A stretch of 43,181 nt of DNA from an uncultured Pelagibacteraceae bacterium (lineage in GTDB: Bacteria; Pseudomonadota; Alphaproteobacteria; Pelagibacterales; Pelagibacteraceae): the NCBI GenBank assembly GCA_902588255.1, contig CACIOK010000007.1, positions 1-43,181 of the forward strand, read 5' to 3'. The stretch's first letter is position 1, and every line of letters starts with the position of its first letter. A program made the position numbers and the translations under genes. Under the pieces are notes generated by a model, which did no database searches, was not told the DNA's origin, and worked only from the letters and a program-made list of their open reading frames with translations. Shown one piece after another: positions 18,011-27,490 of this stretch.

Positions 18011-19464
18011 TATATCCACCAATCATTCATTTTATTTTTAAACTTTATTTCTTGTTCTAAAGAATAAGCAATATTAAGAATATTTTGTTCATCAAAAGCT
18101 TTACCGATAATTTGAAGCCCCAGTGGATAACCCTTTTGATCATGGCCTGCTGGAATAGATATTGCAGGTAAACCAGCTAGATTTATTGGAACTGTAAATA
18201 TATCATTTAAATACATTGATACTGGATCATTTGTTTTTTCGCCAATTTTAAACGCTGAGCTTGGTGTTGATGGAGTTAAAATTGCATCAACTTTTTTATA
18301 TACTTCATCAAAATCATTTTTAATTAATCTTCTGACTTTTTGTGCTTTAAGATAGTAAGCATCGTAATATCCAGATGACAAAACATAAGTACCAATCATT
18401 ATTCTTCTCTTAACCTCATTTCCAAAACCTTCAGATCTAGTTTTTTCATACATATCAATTAAGTTCTCTCCTTCAGATCTAAAACCATATTTCACACCAT
18501 CATATCTTGCTAGATTTGATGATGCTTCAGCTGGGGCAACAATATAATAAGTGGGCAAGGCATAATTTGTGTTTGGTAGAGACACATCAAGGATCTCAGC
18601 ACCAGCATCTTTTGCTATATTAATTCCCTTCTGCCAAAGATCTTCGATTTCTTTTGGCATTCCATCTACTCTGTATTCTTTTGGTATGCCAATTTTTTTT
18701 CCTTTGATCGATTTGTTTAATTTTTTAAAATAGTCATCTCTTTTAAAGTTTATTGAGGTTGAGTCTTTATTGTCGTAAGAACTAATTACACTAAATAATA
18801 AAGCACAATCTTTAACATCACGAGTCATGGGTCCAGCTTGATCAAGTGATGATGCAAAAGCGACTATTCCATATCTTGAGCAACTACCATAAGTTGGTTT
18901 TAAACCTACGATACCGGTAAATGATGCTGGTTGCCTTATCGAGCCACCCGTATCAGTACCTATAGTTGATGGTGTCAATTTTGCAGCTAAGGCAGAAGCT
19001 GATCCACCAGAGGATCCACCTGGAACTAACTTTTCTCCAACGGGACTTTGTACATTGCCAAAAAAACTAGTTTCATTAGAAGATCCCATCGCAAACTCAT
19101 CACAATTAAGTTTTCCTAAAAGAATACCTCCTTCGTTCCAAATATTATTTGTTACTGTAGACTCATAAGTTGGTATAAAATTTTCTAAAATTTTACTGCC
19201 TGCTGTTGTTCTTACGTTTTTTGTACAAAATAAATCTTTAACTGCAATTGGTATGCCTGGGAGTTTTTTATTAAAGTCAGGTTTGCTATCAAAATTATCT
19301 GCTTTTTTTAACGCACTTTCAAAATCTTCGGTAATATAAGTATTTAACTTTTTTGATTTTTCAGATCTTTCTATATATGTTTTTGTAATTTCTTTAGAAG
19401 ATAAATCCTTTTTTTTAATTCTTTCAACTAAATCAACTAATGTGAAGTCTAAAATATTTGACAT
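18010..19464 (-). CDS. gatA: Aspartyl/glutamyl-tRNA amidotransferase subunit A
   Basis: Amidase subunit of GatCAB that hydrolyses glutamine to supply ammonia. It has 484 residues. The amidase-signature triad is visible as Lys76 (I-A-V-K-D), Ser151 in G-G-S-S-G-G-S-A and Ser175 in [10 protein letters not shown]. The lengths between these residues match characterised GatA. It has TAATG junctions with both gatC upstream (19464) and gatB downstream (18010), so the three subunits are probably translated in a coupled way. Confidence 0.97.
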   Translation of the reverse strand: MSNILDFTLVDLVERIKKKDLSSKEITKTYIERSEKSKKLNTYITEDFESALKKADNFDSKPDFNKKLPGIPIAVKDLFCTKNVRTTAGSKILENFIPTYESTVTNNIWNEGGILLGKLNCDEFAMGSSNETSFFGNVQSPVGEKLVPGGSSGGSASALAAKLTPSTIGTDTGGSIRQPASFTGIVGLKPTYGSCSRYGIVAFASSLDQAGPMTRDVKDCALLFSVISSYDNKDSTSINFKRDDYFKKLNKSIKGKKIGIPKEYRVDGMPKEIEDLWQKGINIAKDAGAEILDVSLPNTNYALPTYYIVAPAEASSNLARYDGVKYGFRSEGENLIDMYEKTRSEGFGNEVKRRIMIGTYVLSSGYYDAYYLKAQKVRRLIKNDFDEVYKKVDAILTPSTPSSAFKIGEKTNDPVSMYLNDIFTVPINLAGLPAISIPAGHDQKGYPLGLQIIGKAFDEQNILNIAYSLEQEIKFKNKMNDWWI

Positions 19465-19751
19465 TATTCAACAACCTTAGGTACTACAAAAAAGTCCTTA
19501 TTTTCGTCAGGCGAATTTTTTAAAATTTGATCTCTTATATTTTGAGATTTTACTTCATCTTTTCTTAATTGAAGATTAGCATCTACAACAGATGTTAAAG
19601 GTTCAGATTTAGATGTATCTAATTGATTTAATTTTTCAATAAACTCAAATATAGAGTTTAGGTCATTCTCCAATTTTTTAGCTTTTTCGTCATCAACTGA
19701 TATTCTAGCTAATTTTGAAATTTTTTTTACTGTTTTAAGATCAATTGTCAT
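19464..19751 (-). CDS. gatC: Aspartyl/glutamyl-tRNA amidotransferase subunit C
   Basis: Small (95-residue) subunit that wraps GatA and GatB together. Family features are [10 protein letters not shown] at about 8-17 and the [11 protein letters not shown] segment near 30-40. A C-terminal F-F-V-V-P-K-V-V-E motif ends the protein. It is the first gene of the minus-strand run gatC-gatA-gatB-methyltransferase-trhO-MATE and is divergent from ruvX across 49 bases. Confidence 0.93.
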   Translation of the reverse strand: MTIDLKTVKKISKLARISVDDEKAKKLENDLNSIFEFIEKLNQLDTSKSEPLTSVVDANLQLRKDEVKSQNIRDQILKNSPDENKDFFVVPKVVE

Positions 19752-19800
19752 ATGATATTTAAATTATTGCAAAGTACCACTTAAGTATAAAATATACAAT
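19752..19800. promoter_or_regulatory. Divergent gatC/ruvX upstream region
   Basis: This 49-base gap must hold transcription signals for two divergent units. On the plus strand TATAAA at 19786-19791 is a fair -10 element about 9 bases before the ruvX ATG, but TTGCAA at 19767 is only 13 bases upstream, too close for a standard -35. On the minus strand no convincing pair was found. Leaders would be very short on either side. Confidence 0.3.
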
Positions 19801-20256
19801 ATGATCACAATTGAAGAGTTTAAAAAAAAACAAACCTCTAAAATAAGATTAATTGGATTAGATTTAGGTTCAAAAAGAATCGGTATATCAATATGTGATG
19901 AAAGACAGTCTATAGCTACACCTTTTAAAACAATTGTTCGAATTAATACGTCTAATCTTATTCAAGAATTAAAAGAAATTATTAAAGAAAACAACATTAA
20001 AGGTATAGTCATAGGTAACCCCGTAAATATGGACGGTAGCTCAGGATCTTCTGCCCAATCAGTTAAAGACATATCAATTAATATATCTAAATCTATTGAT
20101 TTACCTGTTTTTCTTTGGGATGAAAGATTATCAACAGTCGGAGCATTTAACTTATCTAGCCAACTTGATGTTAATATTTCAAAAAAAATAAAAAAAATTG
20201 ACGAAAATGCTGCCGCTTTTATACTTCAAGGTGCAATAGACTATTTAAATAATTAA
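19801..20256 (+). CDS. ruvX: Holliday-junction-resolvase-like nuclease YqgF/RuvX
   Basis: RNase H-fold protein of the YqgF family, connected with 16S rRNA 5'-end processing and proposed as a Holliday-junction resolvase. At 151 residues it starts with the catalytic strand L-I-G-L-D-L-G-S-K-R-I-G at about 17-28 (Asp21). Next come I-V-I-G-N-P and W-D-E-R-L-S-T, then the late D-E-N-A-A-A helix, all family motifs. It lies 21 bases before pyrB on the same strand. The name RuvX is used by convention; the rRNA role is better supported for the family. Confidence 0.92.
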   Translation: MITIEEFKKKQTSKIRLIGLDLGSKRIGISICDERQSIATPFKTIVRINTSNLIQELKEIIKENNIKGIVIGNPVNMDGSSGSSAQSVKDISINISKSIDLPVFLWDERLSTVGAFNLSSQLDVNISKKIKKIDENAAAFILQGAIDYLNN

Positions 20257-20277
20257 TACTTGCAATAATACCTCTTA

Positions 20278-21240
20278 ATGGCTATAGAGTTAATTTTAAT
20301 GGCAATAAATTCAAATAAAGCTATTAAAATATCTCAAAAACATCTATTAGGTATTCAAGATCTTTCAATTTCTGATGTTAATCTAATTCTTTCTGAATCG
20401 AAAAAATTTATTTCACTTAATAAAAGTAAAAATAAGAAAATTGATATTCTTAAAGGCAAGACACAAATCAATTTATTTTTTGAGCCATCTACAAGAACAC
20501 AAAGTTCATTTGAGCTAGCTGGAAAAAGGCTTGGTGCCGATGTTATGTCAATGAATATTACCAACTCTGCAATTAAAAAAGGAGAAACATTAATTGATAC
20601 AGCGATGACTTTAAATGCAATGCATCCTGATATAATTGTAATTAGACATCAAGACTCTGGTGCATGTAATCTTTTATCTCAAAAAGTTAATTGTGCGGTA
20701 CTAAATGCTGGTGATGGTAGAAGAGAACACCCTACTCAAGCATTGCTGGACGCTTTGACTATTATTGATAGAAAAAATAAAATTCAAGGTTTAAGAATTG
20801 CTATATGTGGTGATATACTTCATTCTAGAGTAGCAAGATCAAATATTTATTTATTAAACATGCTGGGAGCAGAAGTAAATATAATAGCACCATCTAATTT
20901 ACTACCAAAAGATATTAATAAAATGGGTGTAAATACATTTTCTAATATGAAAAAAGGATTAAAGGACTGCGATATTGTGATGATGCTAAGATTGCAAAAT
21001 GAAAGAATGACAAGTTCTTTTTTATCTTCCAACAGAGAGTACTATGAATATTATGGATTAACCCCAGATAAACTTAATGAAGCTAAAAAAGATGCTCTAA
21101 TAATGCATCCTGGTCCAATGAATCGAGGAATTGAAATAGATACAAAATTAGCAGACGATATAAATAAAAGTGTAATAAAAGAACAAGTTGAACTTGGTGT
21201 GGCAGTCAGAATGGCTTGTTTAAAAATTTTTTGTGAATAA
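20278..21240 (+). CDS. pyrB: Aspartate carbamoyltransferase catalytic subunit
   Basis: Joins carbamoyl phosphate to aspartate, the second step of pyrimidine synthesis. Motifs: the carbamoyl-phosphate loop F-E-P-S-T-R-T at about 68-74, H-P-T-Q-A-L-L-D near 157-164, and M-H-P-G-P-M-N-R-G near 279-287. With the start at 20278 it has 320 residues. An ATG at 20299 would remove seven residues and sits closer to the conserved H-L-L-G-I start, so either is possible. It joins the pyrC-like gene by a one-base TAATG overlap, the layout of ATCase with an associated dihydroorotase-like subunit. No pyrI regulatory subunit is present. Confidence 0.95.
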   Translation: MAIELILMAINSNKAIKISQKHLLGIQDLSISDVNLILSESKKFISLNKSKNKKIDILKGKTQINLFFEPSTRTQSSFELAGKRLGADVMSMNITNSAIKKGETLIDTAMTLNAMHPDIIVIRHQDSGACNLLSQKVNCAVLNAGDGRREHPTQALLDALTIIDRKNKIQGLRIAICGDILHSRVARSNIYLLNMLGAEVNIIAPSNLLPKDINKMGVNTFSNMKKGLKDCDIVMMLRLQNERMTSSFLSSNREYYEYYGLTPDKLNEAKKDALIMHPGPMNRGIEIDTKLADDINKSVIKEQVELGVAVRMACLKIFCE

Positions 21241-22526
21241 TGAAAAAAAAATATTTTCTTAATGCAAATATTGTAGACCCTCATAATTCTATTGAGGAAA
21301 TTGGAGGATTGATTATCAATGAAGAAGGTAAAATTGAAGCATTAGGTAAAAAAGTTAATAAAAACAATATCCCTTCTAGGGAAAAATTTATTGATCTTAA
21401 AGAAAAATATATCTTTCCTGGTTTGGTTGATATGAGAGTTTTTGTTGGAGAACCCGGATTTGAATATAAGGAAAACTTTAAAACTTTAAGTAATGCTGCT
21501 ATTGCAGGAGGCGTCACATCTGTTGTCACAATGCCAAACACTAGTCCAGTTATTGATAATGTTTCTATAGTGGATTTTTTAAAAAGAAGAGGTAGAGATA
21601 AAGCAAAAATTAATATTTTTCCTGCAGCATCTCTAACAAAAAACCTTGAAGGTACAAATATGACCGAATTTGGTTTATTAAAAAAAAAAGGAATAATTGG
21701 TTTTACAGATGGAACAAAAACTATTCAGAACACAAGATTAATGTCTAGGATTATGAAATCAGCTTATGATTTAGACTGTTTAATCATGCAACATGCTGAA
21801 GATCTTGAGTTATCTAAAAATGGAATGGTTAATGATGGAATTATTGCAACAAAATTAGGGTTACAAGGAATTCCTGATATTGCTGAAAAAATTATTATTG
21901 AAAGAGACTTAACCTTGCTAGAAGATTTAAATTGTAGATACCATGTCTCACAAATTTCTTCTTCTAAATCAGTTGATATAATTGGCCAAAAAAAGGATTT
22001 AGTTAATTTTACAACAGGTGTATCAATTAACAATCTATCATTAAACGAAAATGATATTGGTGACTTTCGAACATTTTTAAAACTATCTCCGCCATTAAGA
22101 ACTGAGGATGATAGAATTTCACTAATTAAAGCAATTAATAAAAATTTGATAGATGTAATTGTCTCTGACCACAAACCAGAAGATGAAGAATCAAAAAGAT
22201 TAACTTTTTCACAGGCTGCCACAGGAGCTTCGGGTATTGAGACTCTTTTGCCACTATCCTTAGAGCTTTTTCACAACGGATCAGTAAAATTATTTAAGAT
22301 AATTGAATTACTAACTAGTAATCCAGCGAAAATTTTGAAAATCAATAAAGGAAATTTATCAATTGGTAATGATGCAGATTTTTGCATTGTAGATCTTTAT
22401 AAACCATTGATTGTTAAAAAAGAAAAGATTGTGTCAAAATCTAAAAATACTTGTATTGATGATAAAAAACTACAAGGACAAGTTATCAATACTTTTATAA
22501 AAGGTGAAGAATTATTTAAAATCTAA
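21240..22526 (+). CDS. pyrC: Dihydroorotase-like protein, ATCase-associated, HxH metal motif lost
   Basis: Amidohydrolase-fold protein of 428 residues from the class I (multifunctional-complex type) dihydroorotase family. In active members G-L-V-D-x-H-x-H binds zinc; here the sequence reads G-L-V-D-M-R-V-F (Arg66, Phe68), so both histidines are gone. The other expected ligand positions seem kept: Asp157 (F-T-D-G), His185 (Q-H-A-E-D), His235 (Y-H-V-S) and Asp310 (V-S-D-H-K). The protein is therefore more likely a non-catalytic partner of PyrB, as known for the pyrC' gene of Pseudomonas, or a highly modified enzyme. Coupling to pyrB by a TAATG junction fits an obligate complex. The symbol follows usual annotation and does not assert activity. 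Confidence 0.88.
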   Translation: MKKKYFLNANIVDPHNSIEEIGGLIINEEGKIEALGKKVNKNNIPSREKFIDLKEKYIFPGLVDMRVFVGEPGFEYKENFKTLSNAAIAGGVTSVVTMPNTSPVIDNVSIVDFLKRRGRDKAKINIFPAASLTKNLEGTNMTEFGLLKKKGIIGFTDGTKTIQNTRLMSRIMKSAYDLDCLIMQHAEDLELSKNGMVNDGIIATKLGLQGIPDIAEKIIIERDLTLLEDLNCRYHVSQISSSKSVDIIGQKKDLVNFTTGVSINNLSLNENDIGDFRTFLKLSPPLRTEDDRISLIKAINKNLIDVIVSDHKPEDEESKRLTFSQAATGASGIETLLPLSLELFHNGSVKLFKIIELLTSNPAKILKINKGNLSIGNDADFCIVDLYKPLIVKKEKIVSKSKNTCIDDKKLQGQVINTFIKGEELFKI

Positions 22527-22528
22527 AT

Positions 22529-23107
22529 ATGGAAATAGGTTTAATTATATTGTTATCTTATTTATTAGGTTCGATTCCGTTTGGTTTTTTATTAACAAAA
22601 ATTTTTTTAAAAAAAGATATTAGAAAGATCGGCTCTGGCAATATAGGTGCAACAAATGCATTAAGAACAGGTAATAAGTTAATAGGTTATAGCACTTTAA
22701 TTTTAGATATTTCAAAAGCTGTTGTTCCAATACTTTTCATTAAAATACAATTTCCTGAACTTTTATTTATTTCTTCATTAGCTGTTTTTTTAGGTCATGT
22801 TTTTCCAATATGGTTAAAATTTAATGGAGGAAAAGGTGTTGCAACTTACGTTGGTATTCTTTTTAGCATTAATTATATTTTAGGATTTTTTTTCATAGCA
22901 ACATGGTTTATTGTTTTTTTTATCTCTAAATATTCCTCGGTGTCATCGCTTTTAGCATCTTTGCTAATACCAATTTATCATTATTTTTTTATAAGTACGG
23001 AAAACTATTATTTCTTTATTATATTGTTCATTTTAATTTTTTATACACATAAGGAAAATATAAAACGCTTAAAAAATAATACTGAATTAAAGACTAAAAT
23101 TTATTAA
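22529..23107 (+). CDS. plsY: Glycerol-3-phosphate acyltransferase PlsY
   Basis: Integral membrane enzyme that moves an acyl group from acyl-phosphate to glycerol 3-phosphate, starting phospholipid synthesis. It has 192 residues with several hydrophobic segments. Two conserved motifs are visible: L-G-S-I-P-F-G near 12-18 with K-I-G-S-G-N-I-G-A-T-N at 34-44, and F-N-G-G-K-G-V-A-T near 98-106. It follows the pyrC-like gene by two bases and lies 37 bases before topA. In many alphaproteobacteria dprA stands between plsY and topA; here nothing does. Confidence 0.95.
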   Translation: MEIGLIILLSYLLGSIPFGFLLTKIFLKKDIRKIGSGNIGATNALRTGNKLIGYSTLILDISKAVVPILFIKIQFPELLFISSLAVFLGHVFPIWLKFNGGKGVATYVGILFSINYILGFFFIATWFIVFFISKYSSVSSLLASLLIPIYHYFFISTENYYFFIILFILIFYTHKENIKRLKNNTELKTKIY

Positions 23108-23144
23108 TTTGACTATCTAATTCTTTTATGTAGGTTCTCATTAA

Positions 23145-25730
23145 ATGAACCTAGTCATTGTAGAAAGTCCTGCTAAAGCCAAAACAATTAACAAATATTT
23201 AGGTAGTAATTTTACAGTTTTAGCTAGTTATGGACATATCAGAGATCTTCCGTCTAAAAATGGTTCTGTTGATCCTGAAAATAAATTTAAAATGATATGG
23301 GAAGTAGATAGTTTTTCAAAAAAATATTTAAAAGAAATCACTGATGCTGCTAAAGATTCAAAAAAAATAATTCTAGCTACCGACCCAGATAGAGAGGGTG
23401 AAGCAATCGCATGGCATGTAAAAGAATATTTAAATGAAAAAAAACTTTTAAAAGATAAGGAAATTGAACGCGTTGTCTTTAATGAAATAACTAAAAAAGC
23501 TGTAATTCAAGGAATTGAAAATCCAAGACAAATCGAACCGCTGTTGGTCGATGCATATATGGCTAGAAGAGCTTTGGATTACTTAGTTGGATTTAATATT
23601 TCACCAATACTTTGGACAAAATTACCAGGATCTAAATCTGCAGGAAGAGTTCAATCTGTTGCTCTTAAGTTAATTACTGAAAGAGAACATGAAATAGAGT
23701 CATTTAAACCAGAAGAATTTTGGACCTTAAACGTTAAATTCACAGATGATAAAAATCAAAATATTACTGCTAGTATAAATCAATTAGATAATAATAAAAT
23801 TGAAAAATTTACATTTAAAAATAAAGATGAAATAAATAATGCCAAAACAAGTATTAATAAAAAAAAATTTAATATTACAGATATCTCTAGTAAGGTAATA
23901 AATCGTAACCCTTCTGGACCATTTACGACATCAACACTTCAGCAAACCGCATCGAGCAGATTAGGCTTTGGAGCATCTAGAACGATGCAAATTGCCCAAA
24001 AACTTTATCAAGGTATTGATATAGAAGGTGAAACTATAGGATTAATCACTTATATGAGAACAGATGGAACTAATTTATCTAAAGATGCAGTTTTAGCTTT
24101 TAGAGATTATATAAAAGATGAAATTGGTAATGAATATTTGCCCGAAAATGCTTTAAATTATTCAGGAAAAAAAGCAAAAAATGCTCAAGAAGCTCATGAA
24201 GCAATAAGACCCACTGACATCATTAGAACCCCACAAAGAGTTAAGAAATATTTGAGTACAGATCAAAATAAACTTTATGACTTAATTTGGAGTAGAGCGC
24301 TATCTTCTCAAATGGAGTCAGCTAAGTTTGATAGAAACACAATCACTATATCTTCGGACGATAACGATACAATTTGCAAAGCAAGTGGTTCTATTCTTAA
24401 ATTTGATGGTTTTTTAAAAATATATAACAATCCTAGTAAAGATGATGATGAAAGTATTTTGCCAGAAATGTCAAAAGGACCAGTCAATATTGAGTCTTTA
24501 TTAGACGAACAGCATTTTACCCAACCTCCTCCAAGATATTCAGAAGCTAGTCTAGTTAAAAAACTTGAAGAACTAGGAATTGGAAGACCATCAACTTATG
24601 CAAGTATAATTTCTACAATTGCTAATAGAGGATATGCGGAAATATTAAATAAAAGATTTTTCCCAACAGATAGAGGTAAATTAATTTCAGCTTTTTTAGA
24701 AAAATTGTTTTCAAAGTATGTAGATTATAATTTTACAGCAGGTTTAGAAGATCAACTTGACGAAATAACTACTGGAAAAGAAAGTTGGATTAGAGTTTTA
24801 GAGCTTTTTTGGAAAGATTTTAATAACAATGTTTCAGAAGTAAAAGAAAAAAGAACTAGAGAAGTCTTAGATTTATTAAATGATAGTTTGGGAGATTTAG
24901 TTTTTGATAAGGATAACCAAGGAAATATTGTTAGAAAATGTCAATTATGTAGCTCTGGTATATTAAGTCTGAAAAATAGTTTTAGAGGCGGTGCTTTTAT
25001 AGGTTGCTCAAATTATCCAGAGTGTAAGTTTACTCGACCATTATCAAAAGCAAAAGCTGCTGCACAAGCTCAGTTAGCGGAGCCAAAGCTTATTGGAAAG
25101 CATGAAAATGGTAATGATATATATTTAAAAAATGGAAGATTTGGTCCTTATCTTCAATATGAAAAAAATTCAAACGATATAGAAGCTCAAAAACCTACTG
25201 AGAAAAAAAAGAAAAGTAAAAAAATAAAATCTGATATCAATGATCTTTTAAAAAATGTTTCTATACCTAAAGGCCTGGATTTAGAAAGTATTAATTTAGA
25301 AAAAGCTCAATTTTTATGTTCTTTACCAAAGTCTCTTGGAATAAATCCAGATAACCAAAAAGAAATAACATTAAATACTGGAAGATTTGGTCCATATTTA
25401 AAATGTGAAAATAAATCTGCAAGAATTGAAAATATTGAGGAAATTTTTTCAATTGGTCTCAATAGAGCTGTGACTTTAATAGCTGAGGCAAAACCTGGTA
25501 GGATGTCCTCTTCTATAATTAAAGATTTAGGTGAACATCCTGAAGATAAAAAGCCGGTAAGAGTTATGAAAGGTCAATATGGTCCTTACATTAAATATAA
25601 ATCACTTAATGCAACAATTCCTGAAGAAAAAGATCCTACAGAACTTACAATGGAAGAGGCATTAATATTAATTGAGAAAAGAAAAGAATACGATAAAACT
25701 AAGAAATCAAAAAAAAGGAAATCAAAATGA
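23145..25730 (+). CDS. topA: DNA topoisomerase I (type IA)
   Basis: Relaxes negative supercoils by single-strand passage. It has 861 residues. The Toprim domain has Glu7 (I-V-E-S-P-A-K) and D80-P-D82-R-E-G-E. The active-site tyrosine is Tyr303 in I-T-Y303-M-R-T-D. One four-cysteine zinc finger follows (Cys599, Cys602, Cys621, Cys627). The tail has three G-x-F/Y-G-P-Y repeats at about 664-669, 746-751 and 810-815, separated by lysine-rich linkers, and ends in a basic K/R/S stretch. Its stop overlaps the ATG of the RidA gene (ATGA). Confidence 0.97.
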   Translation: MNLVIVESPAKAKTINKYLGSNFTVLASYGHIRDLPSKNGSVDPENKFKMIWEVDSFSKKYLKEITDAAKDSKKIILATDPDREGEAIAWHVKEYLNEKKLLKDKEIERVVFNEITKKAVIQGIENPRQIEPLLVDAYMARRALDYLVGFNISPILWTKLPGSKSAGRVQSVALKLITEREHEIESFKPEEFWTLNVKFTDDKNQNITASINQLDNNKIEKFTFKNKDEINNAKTSINKKKFNITDISSKVINRNPSGPFTTSTLQQTASSRLGFGASRTMQIAQKLYQGIDIEGETIGLITYMRTDGTNLSKDAVLAFRDYIKDEIGNEYLPENALNYSGKKAKNAQEAHEAIRPTDIIRTPQRVKKYLSTDQNKLYDLIWSRALSSQMESAKFDRNTITISSDDNDTICKASGSILKFDGFLKIYNNPSKDDDESILPEMSKGPVNIESLLDEQHFTQPPPRYSEASLVKKLEELGIGRPSTYASIISTIANRGYAEILNKRFFPTDRGKLISAFLEKLFSKYVDYNFTAGLEDQLDEITTGKESWIRVLELFWKDFNNNVSEVKEKRTREVLDLLNDSLGDLVFDKDNQGNIVRKCQLCSSGILSLKNSFRGGAFIGCSNYPECKFTRPLSKAKAAAQAQLAEPKLIGKHENGNDIYLKNGRFGPYLQYEKNSNDIEAQKPTEKKKKSKKIKSDINDLLKNVSIPKGLDLESINLEKAQFLCSLPKSLGINPDNQKEITLNTGRFGPYLKCENKSARIENIEEIFSIGLNRAVTLIAEAKPGRMSSSIIKDLGEHPEDKKPVRVMKGQYGPYIKYKSLNATIPEEKDPTELTMEEALILIEKRKEYDKTKKSKKRKSK

Positions 25731-26188
25731 GTTATGAAGAAAAATTAAAAGAACTGAATATAAAACTTCCCGAAGCAAAAGCACCCGTGGGAAACTATGT
25801 TGCAACAAAAATTATAGGAAAAATGTTATTTGTATCTGGTCAAATTTCAATTGATGAAAATGGTCAACTAATAAAAGGTAAGATCGGAAAAGATTTAGAT
25901 ACAGAAGCTGGTTATAATGCAGCTAAAAGATGTGCGTTAAGTATCGTTTCGCAGGTTAAAAAAGCTTGTGATAATGATTTATCCAAAGTTAAGTCTTGTA
26001 TAAAATTAACTGGTTTTGTTAATTCAACTGATAATTTTACAGAACAGCCTAAAGTAATTAATGGCGCATCGGATTTAATTGCTTCTATATTTGGTGATGT
26101 TGGTATGCACACAAGAGCTGCCGTAAGTACAAACAGTCTTCCATTAGGAGTATCTGTTGAAGTTGATGCAATATTTGAATTAAATTAA
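25727..26188 (+). CDS. RidA family protein (YjgF/YER057c/UK114)
   Basis: 153-residue member of the Rid superfamily. Best known members hydrolyse reactive enamine/imine intermediates such as 2-aminoacrylate made by PLP enzymes. Family marks are F-V-S-G-Q-I near 35-40, the substrate arginine Arg130 in H-T-R-A-A-V, and the L-P-L-G-V-S-V-E-V-D-A end segment with Glu145. It belongs to the longer Rid type with an N-terminal L-P-x-A-K-A-P-V-G-N-Y segment, so the exact substrate cannot be assigned. It overlaps topA by four bases. Its stop is three bases from the convergent ugd stop. Confidence 0.9.
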   Translation: MSYEEKLKELNIKLPEAKAPVGNYVATKIIGKMLFVSGQISIDENGQLIKGKIGKDLDTEAGYNAAKRCALSIVSQVKKACDNDLSKVKSCIKLTGFVNSTDNFTEQPKVINGASDLIASIFGDVGMHTRAAVSTNSLPLGVSVEVDAIFELN

Positions 26189-26191
26189 AGT

Positions 26192-27490
26192 TTACCTTCC
26201 AACACTATAATATTTAAAGCCTTGGTTTCGAATTTTTTTTGGAGAATATATATTTCTCATATCATAGATAATAAATTTTTTTCCTTTTATAAAATTTTTA
26301 AAGTTTATTGATTTAAAATCATTCCATTCTGTATGAACAATAACAAGATCAGAACCTTCTAAAGATTCTTTTATTGTATTTACATTGGATACATTTTTAA
26401 CTCTTGAAAATTCCTTTTTATATCCAGTTGGATCAAAATATTTAATTATTGCACCTTTTTTTGATAATGAAGGTATCATTATAAGACTTGAAGAGTCTCT
26501 CATATCGTCTGTGTTAGCTTTAAAAGTAACTCCTAAAAAAGTAATTTTCTTGTTTTTTATCTTTTTATTCAAAATCTCATAAACTCTATTGAGAAGAAGG
26601 GATGATCTATTTTCATTCGATTTAATTACAGATTTGATAACTGATAAGTTTGTTTTAAATTTATCTGCGGTTGAAGTTATGGCTTTTGTATCTTTTGGAA
26701 AACAAGATCCACCATAAGCAGGTCCAGCTCTTAAAAATCTGCTACCTATTCTCTTATCTAAACCCATCCCTATTGATATGTCTTCAACATTTATACCTAT
26801 TTTTTCACATAAATTAGCTATTTCATTAATAAAGGTAATTTTTGTAGCAAGAAATGCATTGGATGCATACTTAATTAATTCAGCAGCTCTTCTTTCGGTA
26901 TGAACATATTGAGCACCTTTTGAAATCAAAGGTGCATATAAATTTTTTAATACACGATTTGATCTAATATCGTTTGAACCAACTATAATTCTATCGGGGT
27001 ATGTAAAATCTCTTATAGCTTCACCTTCTCTTAAAAATTCAGGATTAGATACTACAGAAAAATTTTTTTTTTTATTTTTTTTGGATAAAATTTTTTCAAT
27101 TTCATCTCCAGTAGTTACAGGAACGGTTGATTTTGTAACAATTATTTTAAAACTATTTACTGATGATTTTATTTCACTAGCAACATTGTAAATTTGACTT
27201 AAATCTGCGGAACTACCACTTTTTTTTGTAGGAGTGCCAACACATATAAAAATTACATCAGAAGTATAAATTGATTTTTTTAAATCTGTAGAAAAAGTTA
27301 ATCTTTTATTTTTATAATTTTTTAATACAAGTTCTGATAAACCTGGTTCATATATTGGAATTTTTCCTTTTTTTAACAAATTAATTTTATTAACATCTTT
27401 ATCTACACATACAACATCATTACCTAAGTCAGCAAAACATACGCCGCTTACTAAACCTACATAACCAGTGCCTATCATGCATAACTTCAT
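26192..27490 (-). CDS. ugd: UDP-glucose 6-dehydrogenase
   Basis: NAD-dependent enzyme that oxidises UDP-glucose to UDP-glucuronate. The start at ATG 27490 gives 432 residues beginning M-K-L-C-M-I-G-T-G-Y-V-G, a proper Rossmann start. The open frame extends 51 bases further but inside galU and is not used. The catalytic cysteine is Cys263 in Y-G-G-S-C-F-P-K-D. V-G-T-P near residue 84 and N-P-E-F-L-R-E-G near 149-156 are also family motifs. It shares an ATGA overlap with galU, which supplies its substrate. Confidence 0.95.
   Translation of the reverse strand: MKLCMIGTGYVGLVSGVCFADLGNDVVCVDKDVNKINLLKKGKIPIYEPGLSELVLKNYKNKRLTFSTDLKKSIYTSDVIFICVGTPTKKSGSSADLSQIYNVASEIKSSVNSFKIIVTKSTVPVTTGDEIEKILSKKNKKKNFSVVSNPEFLREGEAIRDFTYPDRIIVGSNDIRSNRVLKNLYAPLISKGAQYVHTERRAAELIKYASNAFLATKITFINEIANLCEKIGINVEDISIGMGLDKRIGSRFLRAGPAYGGSCFPKDTKAITSTADKFKTNLSVIKSVIKSNENRSSLLLNRVYEILNKKIKNKKITFLGVTFKANTDDMRDSSSLIMIPSLSKKGAIIKYFDPTGYKKEFSRVKNVSNVNTIKESLEGSDLVIVHTEWNDFKSINFKNFIKGKKFIIYDMRNIYSPKKIRNQGFKYYSVGR

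Noticed and set aside
21764-22222. 152-codon open frame on the minus strand inside the pyrC-like gene
   Set aside because: It is antisense to a clear gene, has no recognisable domain and serine-rich low-quality composition; A+T-rich coding DNA often leaves the opposite frame open.
23109-23137. TTGACT upstream of topA as part of a promoter
   Set aside because: The best -10 at 16 bases spacing is TAGGTT, a poor match; topA may simply be read from the plsY transcript.
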